In this document: piece after piece, positions 44,825 to 53,884 of the stretch
How the letters are laid out: each line of letters opens with the position of its first letter
Position numbering within the stretch: the first letter of the stretch is position 1
Assembly: GCF_002263495.1 (NCBI RefSeq)
Contig: NZ_CP022753.1
Span: 3,844,001 to 3,908,000 of the forward strand
Source of the DNA: Nocardiopsis gilva YIM 90087
Lineage (GTDB): Bacteria > Actinomycetota > Actinomycetes > Streptosporangiales > Streptosporangiaceae
DNA: 64,000 nt
Reading direction: 5' to 3'
Program-made: the position numbers and the translations under genes
Notes under the pieces: generated by a model
What the model saw: only the letters and a program-made list of their open reading frames with translations
Told to the model about the DNA's origin: nothing
The model's database searches: none

Positions 44825-46306
44825 CTAAGCGCTGGGCTGGTGCTCGGGCGCGCCCGCGTCGGTCTTGTGCTCGCCCATGAGCACGCGCAGCTTGCCGACG
44901 AACAGGCTCAGGGCGATGCCGCAGACCACGGCAAGCAGGCCGAGCACCAGGTAGTAGGTGCCGCCCAGGACCGGCTCCAACCGGCTGACCTGGGCGCCGA
45001 CAGCGTCGCCCGCCGAGATGGACAGGAAGAACATCCCCATCATCTGCCCGGCGAAGGCCTTGGGTGCGAGCTTGGAGGTCATCGACAGGCCGACCGGGCT
45101 GAGGCAGAGCTCGGCGATGGTCATCAGGAGGTAGACCCCGAGCAGCCAGAACAGGCTGACCTTGACGGTGCCGCCGTCGGTGGCGGCGCTGGCGGCCGAC
45201 ATGAGGACGAAGGAGAGACCGGCCACGACCAGCGCGAAGCTGAACTTCGCGGCGGTGCTGACGCGGTTGCCGAGCTTCGTCCACACGAGCGCGAAGACAC
45301 CGGAGAACAGGATGACCATGACCGGGTTGGCCGCCTGCGTCCATCCGGCCGGGACCTGGAATCCGAGCAGGTTCAGGTCGACGTCGTGCTTGGCGAACAG
45401 CGTGAGCGGACCGGCCGCCTGGTCGAAGATCATCCAGAACACGGCCGAGGCGATGAAGAGCCACAGGAAGGCCGTGAGCTTGGTGCGCTCCTCGCCCACG
45501 ATCTGGTCGCGCTTGAACACGAACATGTTGATGAAGTAGAGGATCGGGACGATGACCGCGAGCGCCGTCAGCACGTAGGTGACCCTGTCGATGCTGAAGG
45601 TGCCGGTAGCCACGGACGCCGTGGCGGCGGCGACCACCACCACGATGCCGATGGCCACCCACGTGATCATCTTGTTCCGCTCGGCGGCGGACAGCGGCTG
45701 TCCCGGCACCTTGCCCGCGTCGCCCAGGCTCTTTTGCCCCAGGACGTAGGAGATCAGGCCGAGGGCCATGCCGAGGGCGGCGACGCCGAAGCCGATGTGC
45801 CAGGAGACCTTCTCGCCGATGTAGCCGACGGCGAAGAGGCCGATGGCCGAGCCGATGTTGATGGCCATGTAGTAGAGCGAGTAACCGGCGTCGCGGCGGG
45901 CGTCGGTGTCGTCGACGTAGAGCCTGCCGACCATGGAGGTGACGTTCGGCTTGAGGAAGCCGGTGCCCAGGCAGACCAGCATCAGCCCGCCCCACACAAA
46001 CAGGTCGCTGATCTGGATGGCCAGGGAGATGTGGCCGAGCATGATGATGATCCCGCCCACCAGGACGGTGCGGCGCTCACCGAGGACGCGGTCGGCGATC
46101 CATCCGCCGGGCAGTGTGGTGAAGTAGCTCAGCGCCAGGTACAGGCCGACGATGGCGGTGGCGGTGCCGGTTCCCAGGCCCATGCCGCCATCGGCGATGG
46201 CCGCCCCCAGGAAGAGGACGAGGATGGCGCGCATTCCGTAGAAGGAGATGCGCTCATTGAGTTCGGTGCCGGCGAGGGTGAGCAGCCCTCTGGGGTGTGT
46301 GCGCAA
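44825..46306 (-). CDS. POT-family proton-dependent oligopeptide transporter
   Basis: This protein of about 493 aa has 14 predicted membrane helices. It contains the PTR2 family motifs ELNERISFYGMRAIL (ExxER-type proton site), LPGGWIADRVLGERRTVLVGG and FLKPNVTSMVGRLY with the FYxxINxGS-like sequence YYMAINIGSAIG. It imports di- and tripeptides. TTG 46306 is taken because AAGGAAGG lies 10 nt upstream and the conserved HPRGLLTL follows directly; upstream GTG/ATG starts would add non-homologous residues. Confidence 0.9.
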   Translation of the reverse strand: MRTHPRGLLTLAGTELNERISFYGMRAILVLFLGAAIADGGMGLGTGTATAIVGLYLALSYFTTLPGGWIADRVLGERRTVLVGGIIIMLGHISLAIQISDLFVWGGLMLVCLGTGFLKPNVTSMVGRLYVDDTDARRDAGYSLYYMAINIGSAIGLFAVGYIGEKVSWHIGFGVAALGMALGLISYVLGQKSLGDAGKVPGQPLSAAERNKMITWVAIGIVVVVAAATASVATGTFSIDRVTYVLTALAVIVPILYFINMFVFKRDQIVGEERTKLTAFLWLFIASAVFWMIFDQAAGPLTLFAKHDVDLNLLGFQVPAGWTQAANPVMVILFSGVFALVWTKLGNRVSTAAKFSFALVVAGLSFVLMSAASAATDGGTVKVSLFWLLGVYLLMTIAELCLSPVGLSMTSKLAPKAFAGQMMGMFFLSISAGDAVGAQVSRLEPVLGGTYYLVLGLLAVVCGIALSLFVGKLRVLMGEHKTDAGAPEHQPSA

Positions 46307-46810
46307 CGGGTTACGCCTTCCTTCCCCTGTGGTCGCGTGTGGCTGGACCCGACCCACGGGTACGCGCGTATAGCACGGCATGCGACAGCATTCGGCCACG
46401 CCAGACGAACCCTGTGGTGCGGGGGTGTCGGAACGCAGCCCCGGGGACGCCTTCCGTGCAGGGCGACCTCGCGAGACGCGGTGGCCTCGCAGGGGAACTA
46501 CGAACTCGTTTGAGAAATATACAACTTTCTGTCCGATTTACCGAACGGAGTTCGAGTAGGGCGCCATGGAGCTCGGCGCACCCGTGCTGACCACGGCGAA
46601 CGTCGGTTTCGCGGAATCCGCGCGCCCATTGCCCCAGCGATCGACCTTAGGGTAGCCTCATCTAATACACGACGGGTGTCGACCTCAGCACGGGGGTCGG
46701 TCGGCATGTTGTTCCCGTCCTCTTCCCCGCCTCTGGGACGTTCCGGAGTCTTCCCGCAGGACTGCAGTGCCTTCCGCAGGGCATCCGCGCAGAAAGGTCG
46801 ACGCATCCGT
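46307..46810. promoter_or_regulatory. 504-bp divergent region, POT / FhuF
   Basis: No gene is supported. It has promoters for both flanking genes, an AT-rich stretch (46500-46545) on the POT side and an iron box (46647-46665) before the FhuF-type gene. Confidence 0.5.
46647..46665. promoter_or_regulatory. Iron box (DmdR/IdeR)
   Basis: TTAGGGTAGCCTCATCTAA matches the DmdR/IdeR consensus TTAGGTTAGGCTAACCTAA at 15 of 19 positions. It lies 145 bp upstream of the FhuF-type start. Iron-replete repression is expected. Confidence 0.75.
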
Positions 46811-47677
46811 ATGACCATGACGCAAGCGCCACTCCAGGCGGTGGTCGATGCCTGTGCGCCGCTGAAGTTCGCGCCGCTGCCCGACATCCGGACCGAGCGG
46901 ATCTCCTCCGTGCGGGAGCACCCGGGGAACGAGCACTGGTACCGCACGGACCTGATGGTCGCCGACGGCGCGGTCGGACCGCTGTTCGACCAGCTCATCG
47001 CTCACCACGGCCCAGGCCACAAGCTGCCCGCCGCCACCCACTTCCTGCGTGCGCTGCTGCGCGAACCGATCTTCCTGGTCTCCGCCGGCTTCTACCTCAC
47101 CGGCCGCGCCGCACTGCTGGACGCCGAGCACCTCTGGTTCCCCTGGTCCTCCAGCGGGACCTTCGGCACGCCCACCATCACCAGCCCGCGGGTCGCCATC
47201 ACCCCCGACGACCCCGCCGTGGGACACCCCGACACCGTCGTCGTCCAGGACGAGGCCGAGCTGGAGCGGCTGGCCGCAGAGCACCTGGTCCGGACCTTCA
47301 CCCCGATCATCGACGCCGTCCACGCCCACACCCGCGTCGGTCTTCGCACGCTGTGGGGCTGGGTCCTCGACATCGTGCACTTCTACATGCTCAACCCCGC
47401 CCGGTTCCTGGGTCAGGATGCCGAGGAGGCCTGGCAGCGCGCGGCTCGGCTCGGCGATGCCCTGATCGAGGCGGGCGCAGTGACGCGCGCCCGGCCCCGG
47501 CTCTTCCCGTTCTGGGACAACCACCCGCGCGGCACCTGGGCCGTGCGCGGGACCTGCTGCTTCGATTACAAGGACGACCCCGAGCACGGGTTCTGCACCA
47601 CCTGCCCGCTCAAGTGCGACGCCGACCGCCGCGTCGAGCTGCAGGAGTGGATCCGCAACCCGGCGCTGGCGCCCTAG
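46811..47677 (+). CDS. Ferric-siderophore reductase (FhuF-like, 2Fe-2S)
   Basis: This 288-aa protein has the FhuF C-terminal cluster motif RGTCCFDY...GFCTTCPLK. Cys249, Cys250, Cys262 and Cys265 would bind a [2Fe-2S] centre. The middle region (WGWVLDIVHFYMLNP, FPFWDNHPRG) is typical of actinobacterial family members. It reduces Fe(III) from imported siderophores in the cytosol. The iron box upstream fits. ATG 46811 or 46817 may be the start, as no good Shine-Dalgarno is near. Confidence 0.88.
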   Translation: MTMTQAPLQAVVDACAPLKFAPLPDIRTERISSVREHPGNEHWYRTDLMVADGAVGPLFDQLIAHHGPGHKLPAATHFLRALLREPIFLVSAGFYLTGRAALLDAEHLWFPWSSSGTFGTPTITSPRVAITPDDPAVGHPDTVVVQDEAELERLAAEHLVRTFTPIIDAVHAHTRVGLRTLWGWVLDIVHFYMLNPARFLGQDAEEAWQRAARLGDALIEAGAVTRARPRLFPFWDNHPRGTWAVRGTCCFDYKDDPEHGFCTTCPLKCDADRRVELQEWIRNPALAP

Positions 47678-47695
47678 CGCACCGCACCGCGGGCG

Positions 47696-48379
47696 TCAGC
47701 GGGTCAAGTCGACCATCACCGGCGGGTCCGGAGAGAGCAGGTCCTTCATCTCCAGCTGCTCCGGCTTCACATCCTTGGGGATGTCGTAGACCAGCCGTCC
47801 GCTCACGGAGTCGTCCGGTTGGATCCGCTGGAAGAACTTCTCCTGGTTACCGAGGTAGATCTCGGCCTGGGGGTCGTTGGCGTAGCGCTCGCCGTCGCTC
47901 CCGATCAGCACCTGCCCGGGACCCTCGAACCTGGTCGGCGTATCCCCGAGGTTCTTCACGGTGACGTTCACGATGATGTACTGGCCCTCGGCGTCCTTCC
48001 GCAGGGGGTCCGTACCGACGCTCAGCACCCGGGTCTGCACACCCGTCACCGTCATCCGCAGGTGCCCGGAGACGACGGGGTCGCCGATGGCGCCGGTAGT
48101 CGCCCCGGTCGGCAGCGGCCCCTCGGGGGTGTACTCGATCCCCGGCTCGATGGTGTCCTCGCCGATGCTGATCAGGACGACGACGCAGCCCGCCACGAAG
48201 AGCGCGAGCACGACGGCCACGACGCAGCCGAGGCCGAGGATCCTGCCCCACGGCCTCGGGCTGGGCTGCTGCGGCTGCCCCGAGCCGTCGGGCGGACCAT
48301 CCGAGGATGGACCGCCGGGAGGCGGCGGCCCAGGATGGTTCCCGCCCGGAGGTTCCCCGGGCGGCGGTTGGTGGGTCAT
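47696..48379 (-). CDS. DUF4352 membrane-anchored protein
   Basis: This 227-aa protein has a Pro/Gly-rich cytosolic N-terminus (about 1-45) and one membrane helix (ILGLGCVVAVVLALFVAGCVVVLI). An extracellular DUF4352 immunoglobulin-like domain follows (GDPVVSGHLRMTVTGV, GQYIIVNVTVKNLGDTPTRF, VYDIPKDVKPEQLEMKD). The cysteine in VAGCVV might be lipid-modified but lies inside the helix. Its function is unknown. GAGGGG lies upstream of ATG 48379. It converges on the FhuF-type gene. Confidence 0.85.
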   Translation of the reverse strand: MTHQPPPGEPPGGNHPGPPPPGGPSSDGPPDGSGQPQQPSPRPWGRILGLGCVVAVVLALFVAGCVVVLISIGEDTIEPGIEYTPEGPLPTGATTGAIGDPVVSGHLRMTVTGVQTRVLSVGTDPLRKDAEGQYIIVNVTVKNLGDTPTRFEGPGQVLIGSDGERYANDPQAEIYLGNQEKFFQRIQPDDSVSGRLVYDIPKDVKPEQLEMKDLLSPDPPVMVDLTR

Positions 48380-48566
48380 GCGGAACACCCCTCGTCGACC
48401 CGACGGATCCCGCGCCCCAGCGGTTCACTTCGGGACCCGGCGGGTACCCATCCCGCACCATAACCACCACGGGCACCAACCACACCGTATGCGGAAGCGT
48501 GTTTTCGCGATCGAGAGGAACCTCTTGACCCGGGGATGACGCGGACGTCGCACACTTCGGCGGAGA

Positions 48567-48803
48567 TCACCCGTTCCCATAACGCCAGCGGAGGAAGTCG
48601 TGTTCACGCTCCATACGCCGCATCTCCGCGTACAGCCCATCGGGGTCGGGTGCCGAGACAACCACCCCACCGGTCGGGACCGGCCAGCGGGCGTAGGCCC
48701 AGTAACGGCGGGTGTAATACCCCCACAGAACCAGCCACATGCCCTGCTTCTGCCACTCGATGTGCGCCGCGACCTGCCGCTGGTCTGAGTCCTCACCGTT
48801 CAT
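48567..48803 (-). CDS. Small hypothetical protein (78 aa)
   Basis: It is Trp/Tyr-rich (MWLVLWGYYTRRYWAYARW), soluble, and ends in a charged helix (LYAEMRRMEREHDFLRWR). No family is recognised. Codon use is genome-like. It lies alone between panD and the DUF4352 gene on the minus strand. Confidence 0.5.
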   Translation of the reverse strand: MNGEDSDQRQVAAHIEWQKQGMWLVLWGYYTRRYWAYARWPVPTGGVVVSAPDPDGLYAEMRRMEREHDFLRWRYGNG

Positions 48804-48954
48804 CGCGATGGGTGCATACCCGCACGCCCACCCGCGTGCTCACCTGTCCACCGGGCCGGATGTGGTCATCGGGCGGACGCTTGGCACCAGTGGCGGCCGG
48901 CGCCTTGCCTGAGGTGCGCCGACCGCCGTGGTGTTGTCGCTGGTCGCAGCGGGT

Positions 48955-49398
48955 TCAGACGCGCTCGCGCGGGTGTTCGGTGGTCGCGGCGCCGGAGACG
49001 AGACCGGAACCGGGGACCGGTTCGGCGGGGTCGTCGCCGAGGCGGACGATGCGGTTGTCGGCGTCGACGTGGACGACCTTGGGGGTGTGCTGGGCGCGCT
49101 CCGCTTCGTCGACCTCGACGTAGGACATGATGATCACGAGGTCGCCCGGGTTGACCAGGTGCGCCGCCGCGCCGTTGATCCCGATCACGCCGCTGCCGCG
49201 CTCGCCGCTGATGGTGTAGGTCACGAGACGGTTGCCGTTGTCGATGTCGACCACATGCACCTGCTCGCCCTCGACGATGTCGGCCGCCTCCAGGAGGTCG
49301 GCGTCGATGGTGATGGAGCCGACGTAGTGCAGGTCGGCCTGGGTCACCGTGGCACGGTGGATCTTTCCGTTGAACAGTGTGCGACGCACGTGCTTCAT
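48955..49398 (-). CDS. panD: Aspartate 1-decarboxylase
   Basis: This 147-aa pyruvoyl enzyme makes beta-alanine for pantothenate and CoA. The proenzyme motif [21 protein letters not shown] contains the self-cleavage site Gly27-Ser28, and Ser28 becomes the pyruvoyl group. The rest ([34 protein letters not shown]) is canonical. The C-terminal 25 residues are variable. No panB or panC gene is nearby. Confidence 0.96.
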   Translation of the reverse strand: MKHVRRTLFNGKIHRATVTQADLHYVGSITIDADLLEAADIVEGEQVHVVDIDNGNRLVTYTISGERGSGVIGINGAAAHLVNPGDLVIIMSYVEVDEAERAQHTPKVVHVDADNRIVRLGDDPAEPVPGSGLVSGAATTEHPRERV

Positions 49399-49499
49399 CC
49401 TCAGCTGTGTGATGCAAGGGACTACAGGCCCCGAAGGGTCCCGTGAACTCCTCCATCATGGCCCCTACCGCGCCGTGGGCGCACCACCGGGGTGCCGTT

Positions 49500-49907
49500 C
49501 TACTGCCTGCTGGCAGGTCGAACGCCGGACACAGCGTTGTTGTTCCGCCCGTGGTTCCCGGCCCTAACCAGGGACGTGAGCCGGTCAGCCGCGTCAGGGG
49601 CGCATACCGCGCACACCGGGGCGGAATCGGCCAGCGCGCGGGCCATGCGGTCCGGATGCTCCAGGTCGAGGGCGAGGTGAGCGGCGCCCGTCCGCATCAC
49701 GGCGACCAGGGCCAGGACGAGGCCGGGCGAGCGCGGCAGGGCGACCGCCACCTCGGTTCCCGGACCGGCACCGTGCGCGGTGAGGTCGCGCTCCAGCTGT
49801 TCGACGCGTTCGTCGATCTCGGCGATCGTGAGCTCGGTGTCCACGGCGAAGGGGAGGACGGCGAGCCCGGTGCCTGGGGTGTCCTCCCGGTAGGGAGCGC
49901 TGTTCAT
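49500..49907 (-). CDS. Truncated NRPS adenylation-domain stub
   Basis: These 135 aa resemble only the first quarter of an adenylation domain (LTIAEIDERVEQLERDL, GAGPGTEVAVALPRSPGLVL, GAAHLALDLEHPDRMARAL). The core motifs A3-A10 are absent, so it cannot adenylate. A good CTGGAGG precedes ATG 49907, which overlaps the upstream stop as ATGA. Most likely the remains of an NRPS module; a small regulatory remnant is the alternative. Confidence 0.7.
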   Translation of the reverse strand: MNSAPYREDTPGTGLAVLPFAVDTELTIAEIDERVEQLERDLTAHGAGPGTEVAVALPRSPGLVLALVAVMRTGAAHLALDLEHPDRMARALADSAPVCAVCAPDAADRLTSLVRAGNHGRNNNAVSGVRPASRQ

Positions 49908-52057
49908 GTGAACCTCCAGGTGGGGTGGGGTGTACCACGGTGAACGGCAGCGATGCCGGCGTCGCGCGCGGCCCCGCCGACGCGCGCGGGGCGGGACGCG
50001 CCGCCCGCGACCGACGGCGATCGCTCGGGCAGGATGAGGATGACGGCCGAACGCCCGCTGTCCTGGCGTTTCTCGCCGGGCGTGGCCTCCAGGTCGCCGA
50101 TCGGGCGGCGGGGGTGGGCGATGCACTGGGACAGCAGCCGCAGCAGGCGCGCGACGATCGTGTCGGCGGCGGAGCGGTCGAACCGGTCCGCCGCGTATCG
50201 CAGGGTCAGAATCGACCGGCCCTCCTCCGGTTCGTCGACGACCGCGAATTCCAGTTCTCCGAGGGCGGCGGAGCTGCCGTCATCGTCGATGACGGTGTCC
50301 AGGCCGAAGAGGCGGCGCGGACGCTCCGGCCGGGTCGCGTGCGACACCGTCACTTGGAGCAGGGGCGCGCGGTGCGGGGCACCGGCCGGGGTGGGGGCGC
50401 TCGCGTCGGCCACCTGGTCGAGCGGAAGGTCGGCGTGGGCGCGGGCCGTGCGTGCGACCGTCTGGACCCGGTCCACGACATCGCCGAAGCAGGGCGTGCC
50501 GGAGAGACCGGCACGCAGGACGACGGGCCGCTGGAACATCCCCACCGCGTCGCCGAGTGCCTCGTCCGCGCGATCGGTGATCAGCGCGGTGAGGGGGATG
50601 TCCTCTCCCGCGCCGAGCCGGTGCAGCAGGACGGCCACGGCGGCGCGGATCACCGTCGCCGGTGTCGAGCCGTGGTCGCGGGCGAAGGTGGGCAGGCTCC
50701 GGGCCAGGGCGGTCGGGATTTCGGTGCGAACGACGCCGACTGTGTCGGTGCGTGTGGCCGGGGAGCGGGCCGGGGGTGCGGTGTCCTGCGGGTGACCGCC
50801 GCTGCCGGGGACGGTGGAGGGGATCGTGGGCAGGGCGATGGTCTCGGGGAGGTCGGCCAGTTCCCGTGTCCAGAACGCGCGGCGTCGAGCGGCCCTGCCG
50901 CGGGGGTCGTCCGCGCCGAGCAGCGCGCGCTGCCGCACCGCGTGGTCCGCGTACCGCAGGGGCAGTGGCGGCCAGGTCGGTGCCGTGCCCGCGCGCCGGG
51001 CGGTGTAGGCGGCCTGCAGGTCCCACAGGAACGGCCCCTGGGACGCCGGGTCGACGGCGATGCGGTGGAAGAGGTGGAGAAGCACGTACTCGCCGGGGGC
51101 GACCGTGAACAGGACCATCCGGAACGGCGGCTCCGCCTGGAGGTCGAAGGGGCGGCGGACGGCGTCGGCCAGAAGCGCCTCCACATCGCGGTCGACGGCA
51201 TCGACGACGTCGAGAGGATCGCGGACGGCATCCGCGTCCAGGACCTCCTGGCAGGGCTCCCCGTCCCGCTCCGGGTAGCGGGTGCGCAGGGGCTCGTGCA
51301 GGCCGACCACGTCGCGCGCGGCCGAGCGCAGGGCGTCGATGTCGAGGGCGCCGCGGAGCCGTACCACCCACCATCCGTTGTCGGGCTCCCGCTGGCCGCG
51401 CATCCGTCCGAGCGCCCACACACCGCGCTGCTCCGTCGAGAGAGGGATGCGCTGGTCCCGGGCCGGTTCCCTGCGTCCCCACCCGGCCTCGTGCAGGGTG
51501 ACCGTTGGACCGGGGGCGGGGGTCGGCGCATCGGGATTCGGGGCCGCGGGTCGGTCCGCTGCGGCGTCGGGACTGTGTTGGCGTTGGCGTCGGCGTTGGC
51601 ACTCGGCGTCGGTCAGCACCTCGATCTCGCTGATCGGCAGGTCGGGTGCGACGAGCATGGGGACCAGAACCTGCTTGAGCCGTTCCGCCGGGCCGGGGCC
51701 CTCCCCCTGCCCCAGGGGGCGCAGCAGGCGGCGGAGGGAGAGCGGTGGGGTCGTCTCTGCGCTGAGGCGCCCGGCGAGATCGGCGGCACGGGCCCGCGCC
51801 AGGGCTTCGCGCGAGGTGGGATCGCCGGAGAGGTCGACGCGGTACGGCCGCGGCAAGGTGGTGGGGCGATCCGCGGTCGCGTCCATGCGGTGCAGCAGGA
51901 TGGCGATGGCGGTCCGCAGGAACACGGACGGGCTGACGCCGTGGTCCTCTGCGGCCCGGCGGATGGCCCGGTGGGTGGCGGCGTCCACGCCGAACGCCAG
52001 AATCGACGCCTCATCGTCATCGTCGGTCGGGCACGCCTCGGTCACGGTGACGGTCAT
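49904..52057 (-). CDS. NRPS condensation-domain protein, degenerate active site
   Basis: This is a 717-aa protein. Residues 1-155 look like the C-terminal end of one condensation domain plus linker (FGVDAATHRAIRRAAEDHG, PISEIEVLTDAE). Residues about 200-650 form a full condensation domain (IPLSTEQRGVWALGRM, LRTRYPERDGEP). The catalytic HHxxxDG reads HRIAVDP (331-337), so the second His is Arg and Gly is Pro, and condensation is unlikely. No carrier or thioesterase domain is present. ATG 52057 overlaps the stop of the 42-aa ORF and the 3' end overlaps the adenylation stub, both as ATGA. A strong iron box upstream suggests a decayed siderophore NRPS. Confidence 0.8.
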   Translation of the reverse strand: MTVTVTEACPTDDDDEASILAFGVDAATHRAIRRAAEDHGVSPSVFLRTAIAILLHRMDATADRPTTLPRPYRVDLSGDPTSREALARARAADLAGRLSAETTPPLSLRRLLRPLGQGEGPGPAERLKQVLVPMLVAPDLPISEIEVLTDAECQRRRQRQHSPDAAADRPAAPNPDAPTPAPGPTVTLHEAGWGRREPARDQRIPLSTEQRGVWALGRMRGQREPDNGWWVVRLRGALDIDALRSAARDVVGLHEPLRTRYPERDGEPCQEVLDADAVRDPLDVVDAVDRDVEALLADAVRRPFDLQAEPPFRMVLFTVAPGEYVLLHLFHRIAVDPASQGPFLWDLQAAYTARRAGTAPTWPPLPLRYADHAVRQRALLGADDPRGRAARRRAFWTRELADLPETIALPTIPSTVPGSGGHPQDTAPPARSPATRTDTVGVVRTEIPTALARSLPTFARDHGSTPATVIRAAVAVLLHRLGAGEDIPLTALITDRADEALGDAVGMFQRPVVLRAGLSGTPCFGDVVDRVQTVARTARAHADLPLDQVADASAPTPAGAPHRAPLLQVTVSHATRPERPRRLFGLDTVIDDDGSSAALGELEFAVVDEPEEGRSILTLRYAADRFDRSAADTIVARLLRLLSQCIAHPRRPIGDLEATPGEKRQDSGRSAVILILPERSPSVAGGASRPARVGGAARDAGIAAVHRGTPHPTWRFT

Positions 52058-52182
52058 CGGACGCGGGTTGTCCGGGGGTCGATGGCGTCGACGTACTCGG
52101 CGGCGTGCACCGCACCGTCGGATGGTCCATGGCCGACGCCGATCCGGGCATCGGTGGACACGGGCTGCTGCATGGAGGTCAC
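52054..52182 (-). CDS. 42-aa iron-regulated leader ORF
   Basis: GTG 52182 has AAAGGA 5 nt upstream; an internal ATG lies at 52173. The peptide (MTSMQQPVSTDARIGVGHG then PSDGAVHAAEYVDAIDPRTT...) has no recognised family. Its TGA overlaps the condensation-protein ATG, so it is translationally coupled. It could be an MbtH-like relic, a leader, or a small functional peptide; none is proven. Confidence 0.45.
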   Translation of the reverse strand: MTSMQQPVSTDARIGVGHGPSDGAVHAAEYVDAIDPRTTRVR

Positions 52183-52212
52183 TGGGGTCCTTTCGGGCGA
52201 CAAAGGCCAAGC

Positions 52213-52242
52213 AAACCTTACTAAGGTTACGCTTACCTAACC
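52213..52242. promoter_or_regulatory. Double iron box (DmdR/IdeR)
   Basis: TAAGGTTACGCTTACCTAA at 52222-52240 matches the DmdR/IdeR consensus at 16 of 19 positions. A second overlapping near-palindrome, AACCTTACTAAGGTT, lies at 52214-52228. It sits 31-60 bp upstream of the 42-aa ORF. Confidence 0.85.
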
Positions 52243-52414
52243 AGCCGCTCGACAGTCTTCGCTCCCGATACATGTGGTGTCAACCCACAGAAACGCGACA
52301 AACCCCTCATTGGCCGGATTCCGGCCCTCGCTCCGACACGGTCCACTCCTCCTGGACACGCCGACACGACCCCGGCGACCGGCCGCTCGGGGCTCGCATC
52401 GCCGCCCGATGGCG

Positions 52415-53662
52415 CTACCTCTCCTCGAGCCGCGGGAAGACGACCTTCTTCAGCACCAGCGTCACGGCGGCGGCCACCGGAATGGCGATGAGCGCGCCGA
52501 CGAGCCCCAGGACGGCGCCGCCGAGCAGAGCGGCGGTGATCGTCGCCGTTGGCGCTACGTCGACCGCGTGCCGCATGATGCGCGGGGAGATCACATAGCT
52601 CTCGATCTGCTGGTACACGAGGAAGAACACCAGCGTCACCAGGCCGAGGACGGGATCGCCGACCCCCACCGCGATCGTCGCGGCGAGCGCCCCCAGCGTG
52701 GTGCCGATGAGCGGGATGAGCGCGGTGACCGCGACGATCAGCGCGAGGGTGAGGGCGTAGTCGGAGCCGATGATCACCAGGAACACCAGGGCCACGATCC
52801 CGCTGATCAGTGCGATGAGCAGCTGACCGCCGATGTAGGACCCGATGCGCTCGATGATCTCGTCACCCAGTTCACGCACGCCGGCGCGGCGCGAGCGCGG
52901 CACCAACCGGTAGCCGACCTCGGCGATGCCGGGCAGCGAGGCCATGAAGAACAGGGTCAGGACGAGCACGGTGAACGTGGCGATGAGCGAGTTGAGCACC
53001 GCCTGGCCGATGCCGAACACCCCGCCGAACACCTGCTGCCCGAAGTTGGGGTCGGTGATGAAGGATTGGAACCTCGCCAGCAGCCCGAACCGCTCGTCCA
53101 GGTCGGCCATCAGCCGGTTGTCCTGGAGCTGGGTCGCGTAATGGGGCACCCGCGAGATGAAGTCCCCGACCTGCTGCGTCAGCGGTGGCACGATCGCCCA
53201 GATGAAGGCGGCGACGAACGCGATGAGGGCGACGCAGATGATAAGGATGGCGCCCCAGCGCGGGATCCGCCGCTTTCGCAGCGATTCGACGATCGGGTTC
53301 AGCCCCACGGCGATGAACAGCGCCACCAGGATGTAGATGACGATGTCGCGGGCACCGACGAGCGCTTGGAAGAGCAGCCACGCGGCGAACACACCCAGCG
53401 CGCCGGTGAAGCCGAGCATGAAGAAGTTGAGGCGCCCCGGACCCGTGTCGACGGGGGCGCTGTCGGCCGACGGCGCATCGTGGGACGCGTCAGGCCCTGA
53501 GGGTTCCCCGCTCCGCCGGTCTGCCGGGACGTGCCCCGGCTCTCCTTCCGAGGCAGCCGATCCGCGCGGCTCGTGCTCCGGCTCGGGCCCGTCCCCTCCC
53601 CCGTCGCCGCTCGCGGCTCCGTGCCCTGCCCCGCTCTGCCCGTCGACCACGTCCGCCTCCAT
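52415..53662 (-). CDS. AI-2E-family transporter
   Basis: This 415-aa protein has a Pro/Ser/Gly-rich cytosolic N-terminus (about 1-75). Seven or eight membrane helices follow, with the family's signature order: RIPRWGAILIICVALIAF, FIWAIVPPLTQQ, TALIPLIGTTLGAL and LGLVTLVFFLVYQQIESYVISPRIM. Members export diverse small molecules or ions; AI-2 transport is not implied. The ATG is preceded by CTCGTGATCA without a strong Shine-Dalgarno. Confidence 0.9.
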   Translation of the reverse strand: MEADVVDGQSGAGHGAASGDGGGDGPEPEHEPRGSAASEGEPGHVPADRRSGEPSGPDASHDAPSADSAPVDTGPGRLNFFMLGFTGALGVFAAWLLFQALVGARDIVIYILVALFIAVGLNPIVESLRKRRIPRWGAILIICVALIAFVAAFIWAIVPPLTQQVGDFISRVPHYATQLQDNRLMADLDERFGLLARFQSFITDPNFGQQVFGGVFGIGQAVLNSLIATFTVLVLTLFFMASLPGIAEVGYRLVPRSRRAGVRELGDEIIERIGSYIGGQLLIALISGIVALVFLVIIGSDYALTLALIVAVTALIPLIGTTLGALAATIAVGVGDPVLGLVTLVFFLVYQQIESYVISPRIMRHAVDVAPTATITAALLGGAVLGLVGALIAIPVAAAVTLVLKKVVFPRLEER

Positions 53663-53884
53663 TGATCACGAGAACCGGCGCACCAACGCTAGCCAACGCC
53701 CCGGCCGACCCGACCGAGGCGCGCGACACCCCGTCACTCCCTCCCGGGGCCATCCGCATACGCAGCGTAATCTCATCGATGTCGGAAACCTTCACCGGGC
53801 ATGCTGGCTCGGAGATTCCCTTTTCCGGCGCTCGGCTCGACGTGCGGACGGACGCACACCCACGGAGAACGGGGAAGACGACGA

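Noticed and set aside
44603-46513. 636-aa plus-strand open frame
   Set aside because: Antisense to the POT transporter, which has clear family motifs.
49925-52240. 771-aa plus-strand open frame
   Set aside because: Antisense to the condensation-domain protein; no recognisable domain.
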